Assembly: GCA_947174995.1 (NCBI GenBank)
Contig: CAMWLC010000016.1
Span: 1 to 52,573 of the forward strand
Direction: 5' to 3'
Length of the DNA stretch: 52,573 bases
Source of the DNA: an uncultured Porphyromonadaceae bacterium
GTDB taxonomy: Bacteria > Bacteroidota > Bacteroidia > Bacteroidales > Muribaculaceae
Position 1 is the stretch's first letter, and each line of letters starts with the position of its first letter. This document shows positions 39,056 to 47,632 of this stretch, in pieces. A program made the position numbers and the translations under genes. The notes beneath the pieces are model-generated. The model searched no databases. It was given only the letters and a program-made list of their open reading frames with translations, and had not been told where the DNA came from.

Positions 39056-39064
39056 AGCGACATG

Positions 39065-39091
39065 GGTTTTAAGTTTATATTACTTAAAACC
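39065..39091. promoter_or_regulatory. inverted repeat just upstream of the barrel gene
   Basis: GGTTTTAAG (39065-39073) and CTTAAAACC (39083-39091) are exact complements separated by 9 A/T-only bases. The element ends 10 nt before the barrel gene's ATG. It may be a protein-binding operator or a leader hairpin covering the start. A four-codon frame ATG TCG CTA TGA overlaps the real start. Confidence 0.45.
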
Positions 39092-39143
39092 ACACAGGCT
39101 CCCGTATGGTTCAACCACTCGGGCACACTCTTGGGGGGATATA

Positions 39144-39713
39144 TCAGCCGTCGATGGCGGAGATATGGTCGGTGATTTTCTTGACGGCGTGGTGATACGA
39201 GGCTTTGAGGGCACCGACGGAGGTGCCCAACACATCGGAAATCTCCTCATATTTCATTTCATCGAAATAGCGCATGTTGAACACCAGTCTCTGCTTCTCG
39301 GGGAGCGAGGCTATGGCCCGCTGGAGCTCGGCTTTCAGCGCGTCGCCATCGAAATAGGGGTCTGCCTCTATATTGTTGAGCAGATACTCGTCTCCCTCCT
39401 CGTCAGTGGCTGTGAGCTGGTTGCGCTGACGCTCCTTGTTGAGGAAATTGATGGATTCGTTGACAGCTATCTTGAACAGCCATGTGGAGAGTTTGGCGTC
39501 TCCACGGAAATTGGGCAGATTCTGCCACACCTTCACGAATGCGTTCTGAAGCAGGTCGTTGGCGTCGTCATGGCTCACCACCATACGCCTTATCTGCCAG
39601 TACATCTGCTCGCCGTAGATGCGCATGAGGGTATCGAACGCCTGCGCGGCCGTGGACTCGTCCTGCAGCTGCCTGACCAGTTCCTTCTCATCTATGGGCG
39701 GGGTGTATGCCAT
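39144..39713 (-). CDS. ECF-type RNA polymerase sigma factor
   Basis: 189 residues from the ATG at 39713 (MAYTPPIDEKELVRQL); the frame is open to 39758 but the extension is not sigma-like and overlaps the -10 side of the leader. Region 2: DANDLLQNAFVKVWQNLPNF and LSTWLFKIAVNESINFLNKE. Region 4: LPEKQRLVFNMRYFDEMKYE and EISDVLGTSVGALKASYHHA, a helix-turn-helix. Binds core RNA polymerase and directs it to a small promoter set. The usual downstream anti-sigma partner is not adjacent; a candidate is 3 kb away at 35847-36287. Confidence 0.93.
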   Translation of the reverse strand: MAYTPPIDEKELVRQLQDESTAAQAFDTLMRIYGEQMYWQIRRMVVSHDDANDLLQNAFVKVWQNLPNFRGDAKLSTWLFKIAVNESINFLNKERQRNQLTATDEEGDEYLLNNIEADPYFDGDALKAELQRAIASLPEKQRLVFNMRYFDEMKYEEISDVLGTSVGALKASYHHAVKKITDHISAIDG

Positions 39714-39781
39714 TGTCCGATATTTCCTCGTTGTTATGATTCTGCCTACGGCCCGCAATGGGGCACTCTGCGGATTTTATG

Positions 39782-39789
39782 CAAAGTTA
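39782..39789 (-). promoter_or_regulatory. candidate -7 element of the sigma factor gene
   Basis: TAACTTTG on the minus strand matches TAnnTTTG exactly. It would start transcription near 39776, about 63 nt before the ATG at 39713. No good TTTG is found at the right distance upstream, so the promoter may depend on an activator or on another sigma factor. Confidence 0.45.
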
Positions 39790-39891
39790 TGAATTTTTCT
39801 TTTACCACACATCATCTTTTGAAAAAAATCCATCGATTTTTGAGAATCGCTTTTAAAATTCATTGCCCTGCGGCAAAAAAACAGGGCAAAA

Positions 39892-39919
39892 AAACGGCTG
39901 ACCTTCCGGCCAGCCGTTT
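39892..39919 (-). terminator. terminator of the dnaJ transcript
   Basis: AAACGGCTG (39892-39900) pairs with CAGCCGTTT (39911-39919), and CC with GG inside after one A-C mismatch. On the minus strand TTTTTTTGCCCTG follows, a good U-tract. A second hairpin, GCCCTG with CAGGGC (39865-39887), also followed by further sequence in the same direction, may act as a back-up. Confidence 0.8.
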
Positions 39920-39980
39920 CAATTGCTATTCCTCTCTCCGCAAAGGTAATCAATGCAGGGAGGGAGTGTATTTCATAAAG

Positions 39981-41180
39981 TCACTCGCCGCGGTTCTCCT
40001 TGTTGAATATGTGGCGCAGACGCGAGAAAATCCTCTTGGAGGTGGATTCGGTCGGAACGATGTTCGGCTGCTCCTTCAGGCTCTCCACGGCTGCCTTCTC
40101 GGCATCCGTGAGGTTTTCAGGCACGTAGACCATCACGTTGACCAGAATGTCTCCCTTCACGGATGGATTGTTGAGCTGCGGCAGACCCTTGCCGCGCAGA
40201 CGGAGCACCTTACCCGGTTGCGTACCGGCCGCTATCTTCACCTTGGCGCGACCGTCCACCATCGGTATCTCGGCCGAGCCGCCAAGCGCTGCCGTCGGGA
40301 AGTCGAGCATGAGGTTGTAGATGAGGTCGAGGCCGTCGCGTATCAGTTCGGAATTTTTCTCCTCCTGGATCACGATGAGCAGATCGCCGTTTATGCCGCC
40401 GTGGCGCGGGGCGTTGCCCTGGCCGCGCAGAGTAAGCACGGTGCCGTCCTCCACTCCTGCGGGGATGTGGAAGCTGACGATCTCATCCTTCTTGTTGATA
40501 CCCGTGCCGTGGCAATAGCTGCACTCCTCGGTGATGACCTTACCCTCGCCGTTACACTCGGGACACACGGCCTGGCTCTGCATCGGGCCCATGAAGGTCT
40601 GCTGCACCGTGGTGACATATCCAGTGCCGTGACAACGCTCGCAGGTGTGGAAGGCTGTGCCGTCCTTGGCGCCGGTGCCGTTGCAGTGGTCGCAGGCCAC
40701 CCAGCGGGGTATCTTGAGCTTCTTGTCGACACCGTTCATCACATCATTGAGCGACACCTTCACGGTGATGCGCAGGTCGGTGCCCTTGTTGACGTGCTTG
40801 CGCGGCTGCCGTGTACGGCCTCCGGAGCTGAATCCGCCCCCCATGTCGCCGAAGATGTCGCCGAAGTGGGCGAAAATATCCTCCATGCTCATGCCGCCTC
40901 CGCCGAAACCGCCGAAGCCTCCCCCGTAGGAACCACCTCCGCCGAAGCCCTGCGGACCCATGGAGTGGCCGAACTGGTCATACTTCTGGCGCTTCTCGGC
41001 GTCGCTGAGCACATCGTATGCCTCGGCGGCCTCCTTGAATTTTTCCTCGGCCTCCTTGTCGCCGGGATTCTTGTCGGGGTGATACTGGATGGCCTTCTTG
41101 CGGTAGGCCTTCTTTATCTCGTCTGCCGTAGCGTTTTTACTCACGCCCAGCACTTCATAGTAATCTCTTTTCTCTGCCAT
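39981..41180 (-). CDS. dnaJ: chaperone DnaJ
   Basis: Hsp40 co-chaperone that delivers substrates to DnaK and stimulates its ATPase. 399 residues: J domain 1-70 with HPD in YHPDKNPGD, a Gly/Phe-rich stretch with many GGG and FGG repeats (about 75-115), then four zinc-binding CxxCxGxG repeats ([32 protein letters not shown]), and the C-terminal peptide-binding domains. The gene follows grpE by 45 nt. dnaK itself is not in the window. No CIRCE element is seen. Confidence 0.98.
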   Translation of the reverse strand: MAEKRDYYEVLGVSKNATADEIKKAYRKKAIQYHPDKNPGDKEAEEKFKEAAEAYDVLSDAEKRQKYDQFGHSMGPQGFGGGGSYGGGFGGFGGGGMSMEDIFAHFGDIFGDMGGGFSSGGRTRQPRKHVNKGTDLRITVKVSLNDVMNGVDKKLKIPRWVACDHCNGTGAKDGTAFHTCERCHGTGYVTTVQQTFMGPMQSQAVCPECNGEGKVITEECSYCHGTGINKKDEIVSFHIPAGVEDGTVLTLRGQGNAPRHGGINGDLLIVIQEEKNSELIRDGLDLIYNLMLDFPTAALGGSAEIPMVDGRAKVKIAAGTQPGKVLRLRGKGLPQLNNPSVKGDILVNVMVYVPENLTDAEKAAVESLKEQPNIVPTESTSKRIFSRLRHIFNKENRGE

Positions 41181-41225
41181 GGTGATACGTCTTTAAGTGG
41201 AAGATTTCATTGGTATGATGCAGCA

Positions 41226-41825
41226 TCACTGCCCCACCACCACCTTGGCATGACGGAGCACCTTGTCATTGATGGTATAACCCTTCTCCACGGTGTCGAT
41301 CACCTTCCCCTTGACATCCTCCGAGGGAGCCGGCACGGATGCTATGGCCTCATGGCTGTCGGCATCGAAAGGTTCGCCGTTGGTGGCCATCTCCTTGACA
41401 CCGTTCTGCTCCATGTATTTCTTGAGTTTCTGATATATCAGCTCCATTCCCTCGCGCACGGAGGCCACGTCAGTGGCTCCTTCGGCAGCCTTCAGGCCGC
41501 GCTCGAAGTCGTCCATCACCGGGAGAAGCCCCTTGAAGACATTCTCTCCGGCGTTGCGGATTATCTCCGACTTCTCGCGGATGGTGCGCTTGCGGAAATT
41601 ATCAAATTCTGCCATCAGGAACATATACTCCTTCTTCTCCTTCTCCAGTGCCTCCTGAGCGGATGCAAGCTGGTTCTCGAGGGTATTGACCTCCTCTTCG
41701 GCCTGTGTATCCTCGGCCTCTTCCACGGGATCTGCCACTACCGCCTCCTCCGCTCCGCTGACTTCCGCTTCATCGCGGCGTACATCCTCGGGATCCGTAT
41801 ATCCTTGTTTTTTGTCGTGTGCCAT
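41226..41825 (-). CDS. grpE: nucleotide exchange factor GrpE
   Basis: Releases ADP from DnaK. 199 residues from the ATG at 41825 (MAHDKKQGYTDPEDVRRDEA); the frame is open to 41903, but the extra 26 residues are unlike GrpE. Acidic N-terminal tail, long coiled coil (LENQLASAQEALEKEKKEYM), the conserved AEFDNFRKRTIREK and VMDDFERGLKAAE segments, and the C-terminal beta domain with DADSHEAIASVPAP and VEKGYTINDKVLRHAKVVVG. It lies between ispE and dnaJ on the same strand. Confidence 0.96.
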   Translation of the reverse strand: MAHDKKQGYTDPEDVRRDEAEVSGAEEAVVADPVEEAEDTQAEEEVNTLENQLASAQEALEKEKKEYMFLMAEFDNFRKRTIREKSEIIRNAGENVFKGLLPVMDDFERGLKAAEGATDVASVREGMELIYQKLKKYMEQNGVKEMATNGEPFDADSHEAIASVPAPSEDVKGKVIDTVEKGYTINDKVLRHAKVVVGQ

Positions 41826-41915
41826 TTTTATAATGTTTTTGATTTTATTCAGCAAATTCCGAGCCAAAATCAGCATACGGTTCATTTTGTCATGAACTGC
41901 CATCGTTCGGCTACG

Positions 41916-42848
41916 CTAATTAGTCAACAAACAAGGGGTGCATACGGTTTGCAACGATTCCCGGCGAATGGTTTCCGAGGCGGCGAGAGCCTCGTCACGC
42001 GTGGCGTACAGGCCGTAGAGGGCCGAGCCGCTCCCCGACATGGAGGCGTACACGGCCCCGGAGGCGTACATCATCTCTTTTATAAGGGCAAATTCCGGAT
42101 GGACAGGAAAGAGGGAGGACTCGAAATCGTTGACAATCCGTCCGCGCCACTCCTCCACAGGGAGCTGAATCAATGAGCGCAGGGGCTCATCGGGGCGACG
42201 TGGCGTTACACCGGCGAAGGCCTCGCGGGTGGAGACATACACATCGGGCTTCGCTATGAGACACCACCATCCGGACAGGTCAAGTGACACCGGTTCAAGC
42301 CTCTCCCCCACCCCCTCGGCGTATGCGGGCTTGTTGGCCACGAACACCGGGCAGTCCGCCCCCAGCTTCAGCGCCATCTCCTCCAGTTCGTACCGTGTGA
42401 AAGGTGCCGTGCCCGCTTCACTGCGGTGCAGGTCGTTGAGGAGCGTCAGCACTCCTGAGGCGTCGGCGCTTCCCCCGCCCAATCCGGCACCGTCCGGAAG
42501 ACACTTCCTCAGCGTGACCGATATGTATGGGTTCGGATTCTCTCCGCGTCTACGCAGAGCCTCGGCAAAGAGCGTTCCGGCCTTCACAACGAGATTCTTC
42601 TCCGGCGGACAGTCTATTCTCCTTCCGGTGAAGAAATAATCGATTCCTACGGCAGAGAAGTCTGGGTCGGGTCCGCTGTCCACACCCCAGCACCCTTCGA
42701 GGATGTCGCAGAAGGGTTCGGGGTTACCGGGTGTACCGTTCATCACCCCCACGGGATAAAACACCGTCTCCAGATCGTGATAGCCGTCAGGACGGCGGCA
42801 CACTATATTCAGACCTATATTTATCTTGGCGTTTATAAACTTTATCAT
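41916..42848 (-). CDS. ispE: 4-diphosphocytidyl-2-C-methyl-D-erythritol kinase
   Basis: GHMP-family kinase of the MEP isoprenoid pathway: phosphorylates CDP-methylerythritol at the 2-hydroxyl with ATP. 310 residues, with the N-terminal block INAKINIGLNIVCRRPDGYH, the ATP-binding motif LPDGAGLGGGSADASGVL, and the C-terminal motif ASMSGSGSALYGLY. Somewhat longer than the Escherichia coli enzyme (about 283). It is 90 nt upstream of grpE and 39 nt behind the MATE gene, all on one strand. Confidence 0.95.
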   Translation of the reverse strand: MIKFINAKINIGLNIVCRRPDGYHDLETVFYPVGVMNGTPGNPEPFCDILEGCWGVDSGPDPDFSAVGIDYFFTGRRIDCPPEKNLVVKAGTLFAEALRRRGENPNPYISVTLRKCLPDGAGLGGGSADASGVLTLLNDLHRSEAGTAPFTRYELEEMALKLGADCPVFVANKPAYAEGVGERLEPVSLDLSGWWCLIAKPDVYVSTREAFAGVTPRRPDEPLRSLIQLPVEEWRGRIVNDFESSLFPVHPEFALIKEMMYASGAVYASMSGSGSALYGLYATRDEALAASETIRRESLQTVCTPCLLTN

Positions 42849-42887
42849 CTGTTAAGTAAGTGTTAAGAAGGGAGGTGACGGGCCATG

Positions 42888-44231
42888 TCAACGTGAAACG
42901 ACAACACCGGGGAGCATGGCTCCAAGCACAAGCGCGCGGATGGACAGATAGGACAGGAACGCAGTCCAAAGCAGGGCGTTGGGTGCCAGGGGTGTATGCA
43001 GGGGAAGGAAGGAGATAACGAAAAATATGCAGGCGGCCGTGACCGTGGCGGCGAGGAGACGTCCGGTATCTGTCAGCCCGATATAGAAGCCGTCGAAGAC
43101 GAAGGCCCCGACGGAGAGGGGAGGTATCAAGATGAAGGCCCATGAGTAGCGGGCTATCTCCATTCTCACGGCCTCGTCGTCGGTCAGCATCCGGGCAATC
43201 GGCATCCCGGCGAGGAGGTACACGCAGAAGAAAAGCAGGGCCATACACACGCTCCACCCCAAAATGCGACGTATACTGCGGCGCATCTCCATCCAGTCCC
43301 CGGCTCCTTTGTATCGTCCGCAGAGAGCCTCACCGGCGAAGGCGAAGCCATCCATGAAATAGGAGAAGAAAATAAAGAACTGCATCATCACGGCATTCGC
43401 CGCCAAGGTGATGTCGCCGATACGCGCTCCGACCGCGGTGACGGTCATGGAGACAGACATTATGCACACTGAGCGGAAGAAGAGATTGACGTTGACCTTG
43501 AAGTATCGTCCCAACCCGCCTCCGGCAACGAGGGAACGCCATACTTTCGATGCCCCCCTGCTGAAAAGCGGGGTATACGTTCCGCCGAGTCTGCACGAGA
43601 AGATGATGGAGAGCACAAGTCCGCACCATTGCGCCACAAGGGTGCCGTAGGCCACGCCTGTGAATCCCAGTCCGATACCGAAGACGAATGTCAGGCTTCC
43701 GGCTATGTTGATGATGTTGGTGATGATGGCTACGGTCATTGGGAGCCCCGTGGACTGGTTTCCTATCATCCATCCCGTCAGGGCCATGGTGCCCAGGAGC
43801 GCCGGGGCGCCGCAGATGCAGATGTCATAATAATCCCTTGCCAGGGCGGCCACTTCCGGCTCTGCCCCCGCAAGGTGAAGTATGAGGGCACCCAAGGGTC
43901 CGCGCAGACAGATGAGGGCAATCCCGATGAGAAGGCCGAGCCCCAAGCCGCGAAGAAGCACCGATTGAAGCGTATCGCGGTCGCCGGAGCCGAAGGCTTC
44001 TGCTGTGAGGCCCGTGGTGCCCATGCGCAGGAAGCCGAACAGCCAGTAAGCCACGTTGAGCATCATCGTTCCCACGGCTATGGCGCCAAGAGGGGCGCTG
44101 CCGCCTAAATGGCCCGAGACGGCAGTGTCACACAGGCCCAGCAGGGGGACCGTCACATTGCTGACGATGGCCGGAACGGCCAGGCGCAGTATCGACTTGT
44201 CGATAGCTTTCAATGACAGTGCCCCGCTCAT
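42888..44231 (-). CDS. MATE-family efflux transporter
   Basis: 447 residues with 12 predicted TM helices in two related halves. The N-terminal start IDKSILRLAVPAIVSNVTVP and the stretch LLGLCDTAVSGHLGGSAPLG with AIAVGTMMLNVAYWLFGFLR match the DinF-like branch. Exports organic cations, drugs or metabolites by proton or sodium antiport; the substrate cannot be read from sequence. Gene order behind it is ispE-grpE-dnaJ. Confidence 0.92.
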   Translation of the reverse strand: MSGALSLKAIDKSILRLAVPAIVSNVTVPLLGLCDTAVSGHLGGSAPLGAIAVGTMMLNVAYWLFGFLRMGTTGLTAEAFGSGDRDTLQSVLLRGLGLGLLIGIALICLRGPLGALILHLAGAEPEVAALARDYYDICICGAPALLGTMALTGWMIGNQSTGLPMTVAIITNIINIAGSLTFVFGIGLGFTGVAYGTLVAQWCGLVLSIIFSCRLGGTYTPLFSRGASKVWRSLVAGGGLGRYFKVNVNLFFRSVCIMSVSMTVTAVGARIGDITLAANAVMMQFFIFFSYFMDGFAFAGEALCGRYKGAGDWMEMRRSIRRILGWSVCMALLFFCVYLLAGMPIARMLTDDEAVRMEIARYSWAFILIPPLSVGAFVFDGFYIGLTDTGRLLAATVTAACIFFVISFLPLHTPLAPNALLWTAFLSYLSIRALVLGAMLPGVVVSR

Positions 44232-44259
44232 GATGATTGCCCGCTAAAGCAGATTTCAA

Positions 44260-44682
44260 TTACTGTTCTCCCCCCATGAAAGTGGAGAGCGCGTCCGTGA
44301 CGAGGGGCCCGAGTGTCTTCTCCTCCTCGAGTTCCTGCACGGTCATGGCCTTGGCTGCGGCAGACTGCTCGGGAGTCATTTTCTGCCCACCGGCTGCCAT
44401 CAGCTGCTCCATGATGTTCCACAGGCTGTTGCCGAGGGCCTCGCGCGATTCGGCGTCAAGCGCCGTGGCCGAGGCTGTGTAGGGAAGGAGCTGCATGATC
44501 GTGGAGGTAGGATCCACAGACTTTCCCGAGTTAATCTGGCCGAGCTGATCGGCCACGGTGTCGAAAATCACACATACTGCCTTGACATCCTCAGGCACAG
44601 CGGCAGAGGCGTCTGTTGCCGTGCAACAGAGTCCGGTCAGGGCCATCGTCAGGGCCACAAGGTAAAATTTCACTTTTTTCAT
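44260..44682 (-). CDS. small secreted protein of unknown function
   Basis: 140 residues from the ATG at 44682 (MKKVKFYLVALTMALTGLCC), which opens a signal peptide; the frame extends to 44766 but that part crosses the promoter region. Cleavage after ASA is likely, though Cys19/Cys20 could also be a weak lipobox. The mature part is helical, alanine-rich and without recognisable motif. It starts a possible transcript with the MATE gene (28 nt apart). I do not recognise the family. Confidence 0.75.
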   Translation of the reverse strand: MKKVKFYLVALTMALTGLCCTATDASAAVPEDVKAVCVIFDTVADQLGQINSGKSVDPTSTIMQLLPYTASATALDAESREALGNSLWNIMEQLMAAGGQKMTPEQSAAAKAMTVQELEEEKTLGPLVTDALSTFMGGEQ

Positions 44683-44763
44683 ACTCAGATGATTTAGGGT
44701 TGATAAATTTCTTTCGGCGCTCCCGTGTCTGCCGACAGAGGGTAGAGGGGGCCTCTTTGGTCG

Positions 44764-44771
44764 CAAAGTTA
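44764..44771 (-). promoter_or_regulatory. candidate -7 element of the small secreted protein gene
   Basis: TAACTTTG on the minus strand fits TAnnTTTG exactly and lies about 80 nt before the ATG at 44682. No matching -33 box is seen. It is back to back with the promoter of the divergent DUF3822 gene (44789-44820). Confidence 0.4.
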
Positions 44772-44788
44772 ACTAAAAAATCCCAATA

Positions 44789-44820
44789 ATTGGCCATTTC
44801 ATGGATTTTGGTTATTTTTG
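44789..44820 (+). promoter_or_regulatory. promoter of the DUF3822-rsmD pair
   Basis: ATTG (44789-44792), 20 nt, then TATTTTTG (44813-44820): a full -7 match and three of four at -33. Predicted transcription start near 44826, giving a leader of about 45 nt before the ATG at 44871. It supports that start over the in-frame ATG at 44790. Confidence 0.65.
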
Positions 44821-44870
44821 CAGACAGTTTCGGCAAACCCGGGGTTTGCCGTCGGAATAACTCAACCTCA

Positions 44871-45716
44871 ATGGGAGACACCTTTTCTTCGGTTGCGGCC
44901 GCCGATATGGCCGATACGGGACAATGGAGGCTCGAAGCCGCTATCTCGCGCTTCGGCATCCACGCGCTGCTGCGGGCCATCCGGCGCCCGGGCGTGCCCG
45001 TCAGGCCCCTTCTCGATGCCTCATGGTCCGAGGAGAGCGAGGGACTGCTCAAGCGCATCGAAAATGCCGTATATGACCATCCCCAGGTGCTCGATGACTA
45101 CTCGGCCCGCATCATCATAGACACACCCCTCACCGTCTGGTGTCCTTCCGCTCCTGGAGATACCCCGGAGCCGGATGCAGGATTGTTCACTTCCATCTAT
45201 GGCGGGAGTCCCGACGATGTGATGTGCGATGTCTCCTCACCCGAAAGCCCCGTGTGCCTCTACTCCCTCGTGGCCGGACTGAAGGCCTTTTTAGGCCGCA
45301 CATTCCCCGGCGCTATCGTGAAGCCGTTTCAGTCGCTTCTTCTCGACCGCGCTTTCCGACTCTTTCCCGATTCCGAGGGGATACTTGTGGTGATGCGTCC
45401 TAAAGCCACAGACTTCGTGGCCGTCTCTAAAGGCACCCTCTCGGCGATAGCCACACGCCCTGCCCTCTCCCCATCGGATGTCGCATACCACGCGCTCAAC
45501 ACGCTCAACACCCTGAGGTTCAGTCCCGAGTCAGCCTCCGTGGCGGTCATGACCGAAAATTACCCTCCCCTCTCCGACCTATCGGGAGACTCCGACGATG
45601 ACGACTTCGGCGCCGCTGGATGTGTCGCCATAATAAGGCAATTCTGCCCCGCCGCCTACCTTCTCCACGACGATATGTCACTCCCTCCGCACACCACTAA
45701 TCCCCGACCGCAATGA
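44871..45716 (+). CDS. DUF3822-family protein
   Basis: 281 residues from the ATG at 44871 (MGDTFSSVAAADMADTG). The N-terminal part resembles an actin/ASKHA-like fold as described for DUF3822, with repeated short strands (WRLEAAISRFGIHALLRAIR). The family is found in Bacteroidetes right upstream of rsmD, as here; its stop overlaps the rsmD start (ATGA). Function is unknown; a link to ribosome or tRNA modification is suggested only by the neighbour. An upstream in-frame ATG at 44790 lies within the promoter and is rejected. Confidence 0.8.
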   Translation: MGDTFSSVAAADMADTGQWRLEAAISRFGIHALLRAIRRPGVPVRPLLDASWSEESEGLLKRIENAVYDHPQVLDDYSARIIIDTPLTVWCPSAPGDTPEPDAGLFTSIYGGSPDDVMCDVSSPESPVCLYSLVAGLKAFLGRTFPGAIVKPFQSLLLDRAFRLFPDSEGILVVMRPKATDFVAVSKGTLSAIATRPALSPSDVAYHALNTLNTLRFSPESASVAVMTENYPPLSDLSGDSDDDDFGAAGCVAIIRQFCPAAYLLHDDMSLPPHTTNPRPQ

Positions 45717-46279
45717 GAATCATCAGAGGAAAATATGGCAAGCGTCGCTTTGACGTGCCGAAAAACATCACCGCCCGCCCCACTACGGATTTCGCGCGTG
45801 AAAATATCTTTAATGTAATAGAGAACATCGTGGACATCGAGGAATGTCGAGTGCTTGACCTTTTTGCGGGCACCGGCGCCATTTCGCTGGAATTTCTCTC
45901 ACGCGGCGCCACCGAGGTGACGGCCGTGGAGATGGCCCCGGTGCAATCCAAGTTCATCTGCTCCGTGCGCGACACTTTAGGCGATACGGCCCTGAAGGTG
46001 GTCAGGGGGGATGTGTTCCGCTTTCTCTCCTCATTCTCCGGCAAACCTTATGACATCGTATTCGCCGATCCCCCCTATGACCACAAGCGTTTCGCCGAAA
46101 TACCGGAGCTTATTCTCTCATCCGGTGTAGCCTCTCCGGGTGCACTCGTGATAGTGGAACACTCCAAAAACCACGATTTCTCCTCCCTTCCCGGATTCCG
46201 GGAGCAGAGGGTATACGGCAGCGTCAATTTCTCCATATTCGAGATTCCTGTGACGCCGGACACTCTCCCGGAGGAATGA
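45713..46279 (+). CDS. rsmD: 16S rRNA (guanine(966)-N2)-methyltransferase
   Basis: Methylates G966 of 16S rRNA in the small subunit, using S-adenosylmethionine. 188 residues. Begins with MRIIRGKYGKRRFDVP, the usual RsmD start. SAM-binding motif I is DLFAGTGAISLEFLSRGA and the catalytic motif IV is FADPPYDHK. Overlaps the DUF3822 gene by 4 nt. Length is typical. Confidence 0.94.
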   Translation: MRIIRGKYGKRRFDVPKNITARPTTDFARENIFNVIENIVDIEECRVLDLFAGTGAISLEFLSRGATEVTAVEMAPVQSKFICSVRDTLGDTALKVVRGDVFRFLSSFSGKPYDIVFADPPYDHKRFAEIPELILSSGVASPGALVIVEHSKNHDFSSLPGFREQRVYGSVNFSIFEIPVTPDTLPEE

Positions 46280-46381
46280 GGATACAATATTCACTTCGCG
46301 CCGAACGATTCGGGGCAAATAATCCCAACCAAACAATCCAAGCATTTTTTATCACCATATTTCTGATTTTGACAAAGATAT

Positions 46382-47599
46382 ATGACTGACCGTATAAAAC
46401 TCGATACAATCGAAGAGGCCCTTGAGGATTTCCGCAACGGAAAATTCGTGATCGTGGTTGACGACGAGGACCGCGAGAACGAGGGCGATCTCATAATGGC
46501 CGCCGAGAAGGTAACACCAGAGGATGTGAACTTCATGCTCAAGAATGCCCGTGGTGTGCTCTGCGTGCCGATGCCTATCTCCCTGTGCCGCCGCCTGGAG
46601 CTTGACCGCCAGGTGGACGACAACACCTCCGTGCTCGGCACCCCCTTCACCGTGACCGTCGACAAACTCGAGGGATGCTCAACGGGAGTGTCCATCCAGG
46701 ACCGCGCGGCCACCATCCGCGCACTCGCCGACCCCGCTTCCAAGCCTGAGACTTTCGGACGCCCCGGACACATCAATCCCCTCTATGCCCAGGACCGCGG
46801 CGTGCTCCAGCGCTCCGGCCACACGGAGGCCGGCGTGGATCTGGCACGCCTTGCGGGGCTTCAGCCCGTGGCCACCCTTATGGAGATAATGAGCGATGAC
46901 GGCTCCATGGCACGTCTTCCCGAACTCCGCCGCCGTGCCGACGAGTGGGGCCTCAAGCTCATAAGCATCCGCGATCTCATCGCCTACCGTCTGCGCCATG
47001 ATTCCATCGTGGAGCGCGGCGAGGAGGTACACCTCCCTACAGCATACGGCGATTTCCGTCTCGTCCCCTTCCGCCAGAAGGACAACGGCCTGGAACACAT
47101 AGCCCTGATCAAGGGGGACATCCACTCCGATGAACCCCTCCTCGTGCGCGTGCACTCATCATGCATGACGGGCGACATCTTCGGCTCGATGCGTTGCGAG
47201 TGTGGCGAGCAGCTCCATAAGGCCATGCAGCTCATCGAGAAGGAGGGTCGCGGCGCCATCATCTACCTCAACCAGGAGGGTCGCGGCATCGGTCTGATGG
47301 ACAAAATCAAGGCCTACAAGCTCCAGGAGGAGGGTATGGACACTGTCGATGCCAACCTCCACCTCGGCCACCGCGCCGACGAGCGTGATTACGGCGTGGG
47401 GGCGAACATACTCAATTCCCTCGGAATCTCCAAGATGCGCTTGCTCACCAACAACCCCACCAAGAGAATCGGGCTCGAGGGCTACGGACTCGAAATCGTG
47501 GAAAACGTTCCCATCGAGGTGGAGCCCAACGAATACAACCGCTACTATATGCACACCAAGAAGACCCGAATGGGCCACGATCTGCATAAAGTGGACTGA
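46382..47599 (+). CDS. ribBA: bifunctional DHBP synthase / GTP cyclohydrolase II
   Basis: Provides both precursors of riboflavin. 405 residues. RibB domain, about 1-200: [20 protein letters not shown] and [20 protein letters not shown]. RibA domain, about 205-400: zinc cysteines Cys261, Cys272 and Cys274 in [19 protein letters not shown], then [20 protein letters not shown] and [17 protein letters not shown]. Preceded by 102 nt of A+T-rich DNA with no clear FMN riboswitch and no full-consensus promoter. The S9 peptidase gene follows after 33 nt. Confidence 0.97.
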   Translation: MTDRIKLDTIEEALEDFRNGKFVIVVDDEDRENEGDLIMAAEKVTPEDVNFMLKNARGVLCVPMPISLCRRLELDRQVDDNTSVLGTPFTVTVDKLEGCSTGVSIQDRAATIRALADPASKPETFGRPGHINPLYAQDRGVLQRSGHTEAGVDLARLAGLQPVATLMEIMSDDGSMARLPELRRRADEWGLKLISIRDLIAYRLRHDSIVERGEEVHLPTAYGDFRLVPFRQKDNGLEHIALIKGDIHSDEPLLVRVHSSCMTGDIFGSMRCECGEQLHKAMQLIEKEGRGAIIYLNQEGRGIGLMDKIKAYKLQEEGMDTVDANLHLGHRADERDYGVGANILNSLGISKMRLLTNNPTKRIGLEGYGLEIVENVPIEVEPNEYNRYYMHTKKTRMGHDLHKVD

Positions 47600-47632
47600 C
47601 CCTCCATTACCTTCACTAACCTGCACCCTATC

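Noticed and set aside
39045-42176. 1043-codon open frame on the plus strand
   Set aside because: It is antisense to the sigma factor, dnaJ, grpE and part of ispE, whose products are all unmistakable. The translation is rich in His, Val, Leu and Gly with no domain, as expected for the complement of biased G+C-rich codons.
46280-46381. FMN riboswitch before ribBA
   Set aside because: The 102-nt A+T-rich gap is too short and I cannot find the conserved RFN-element helices; only a small CCGAA/TTCGG stem is visible.
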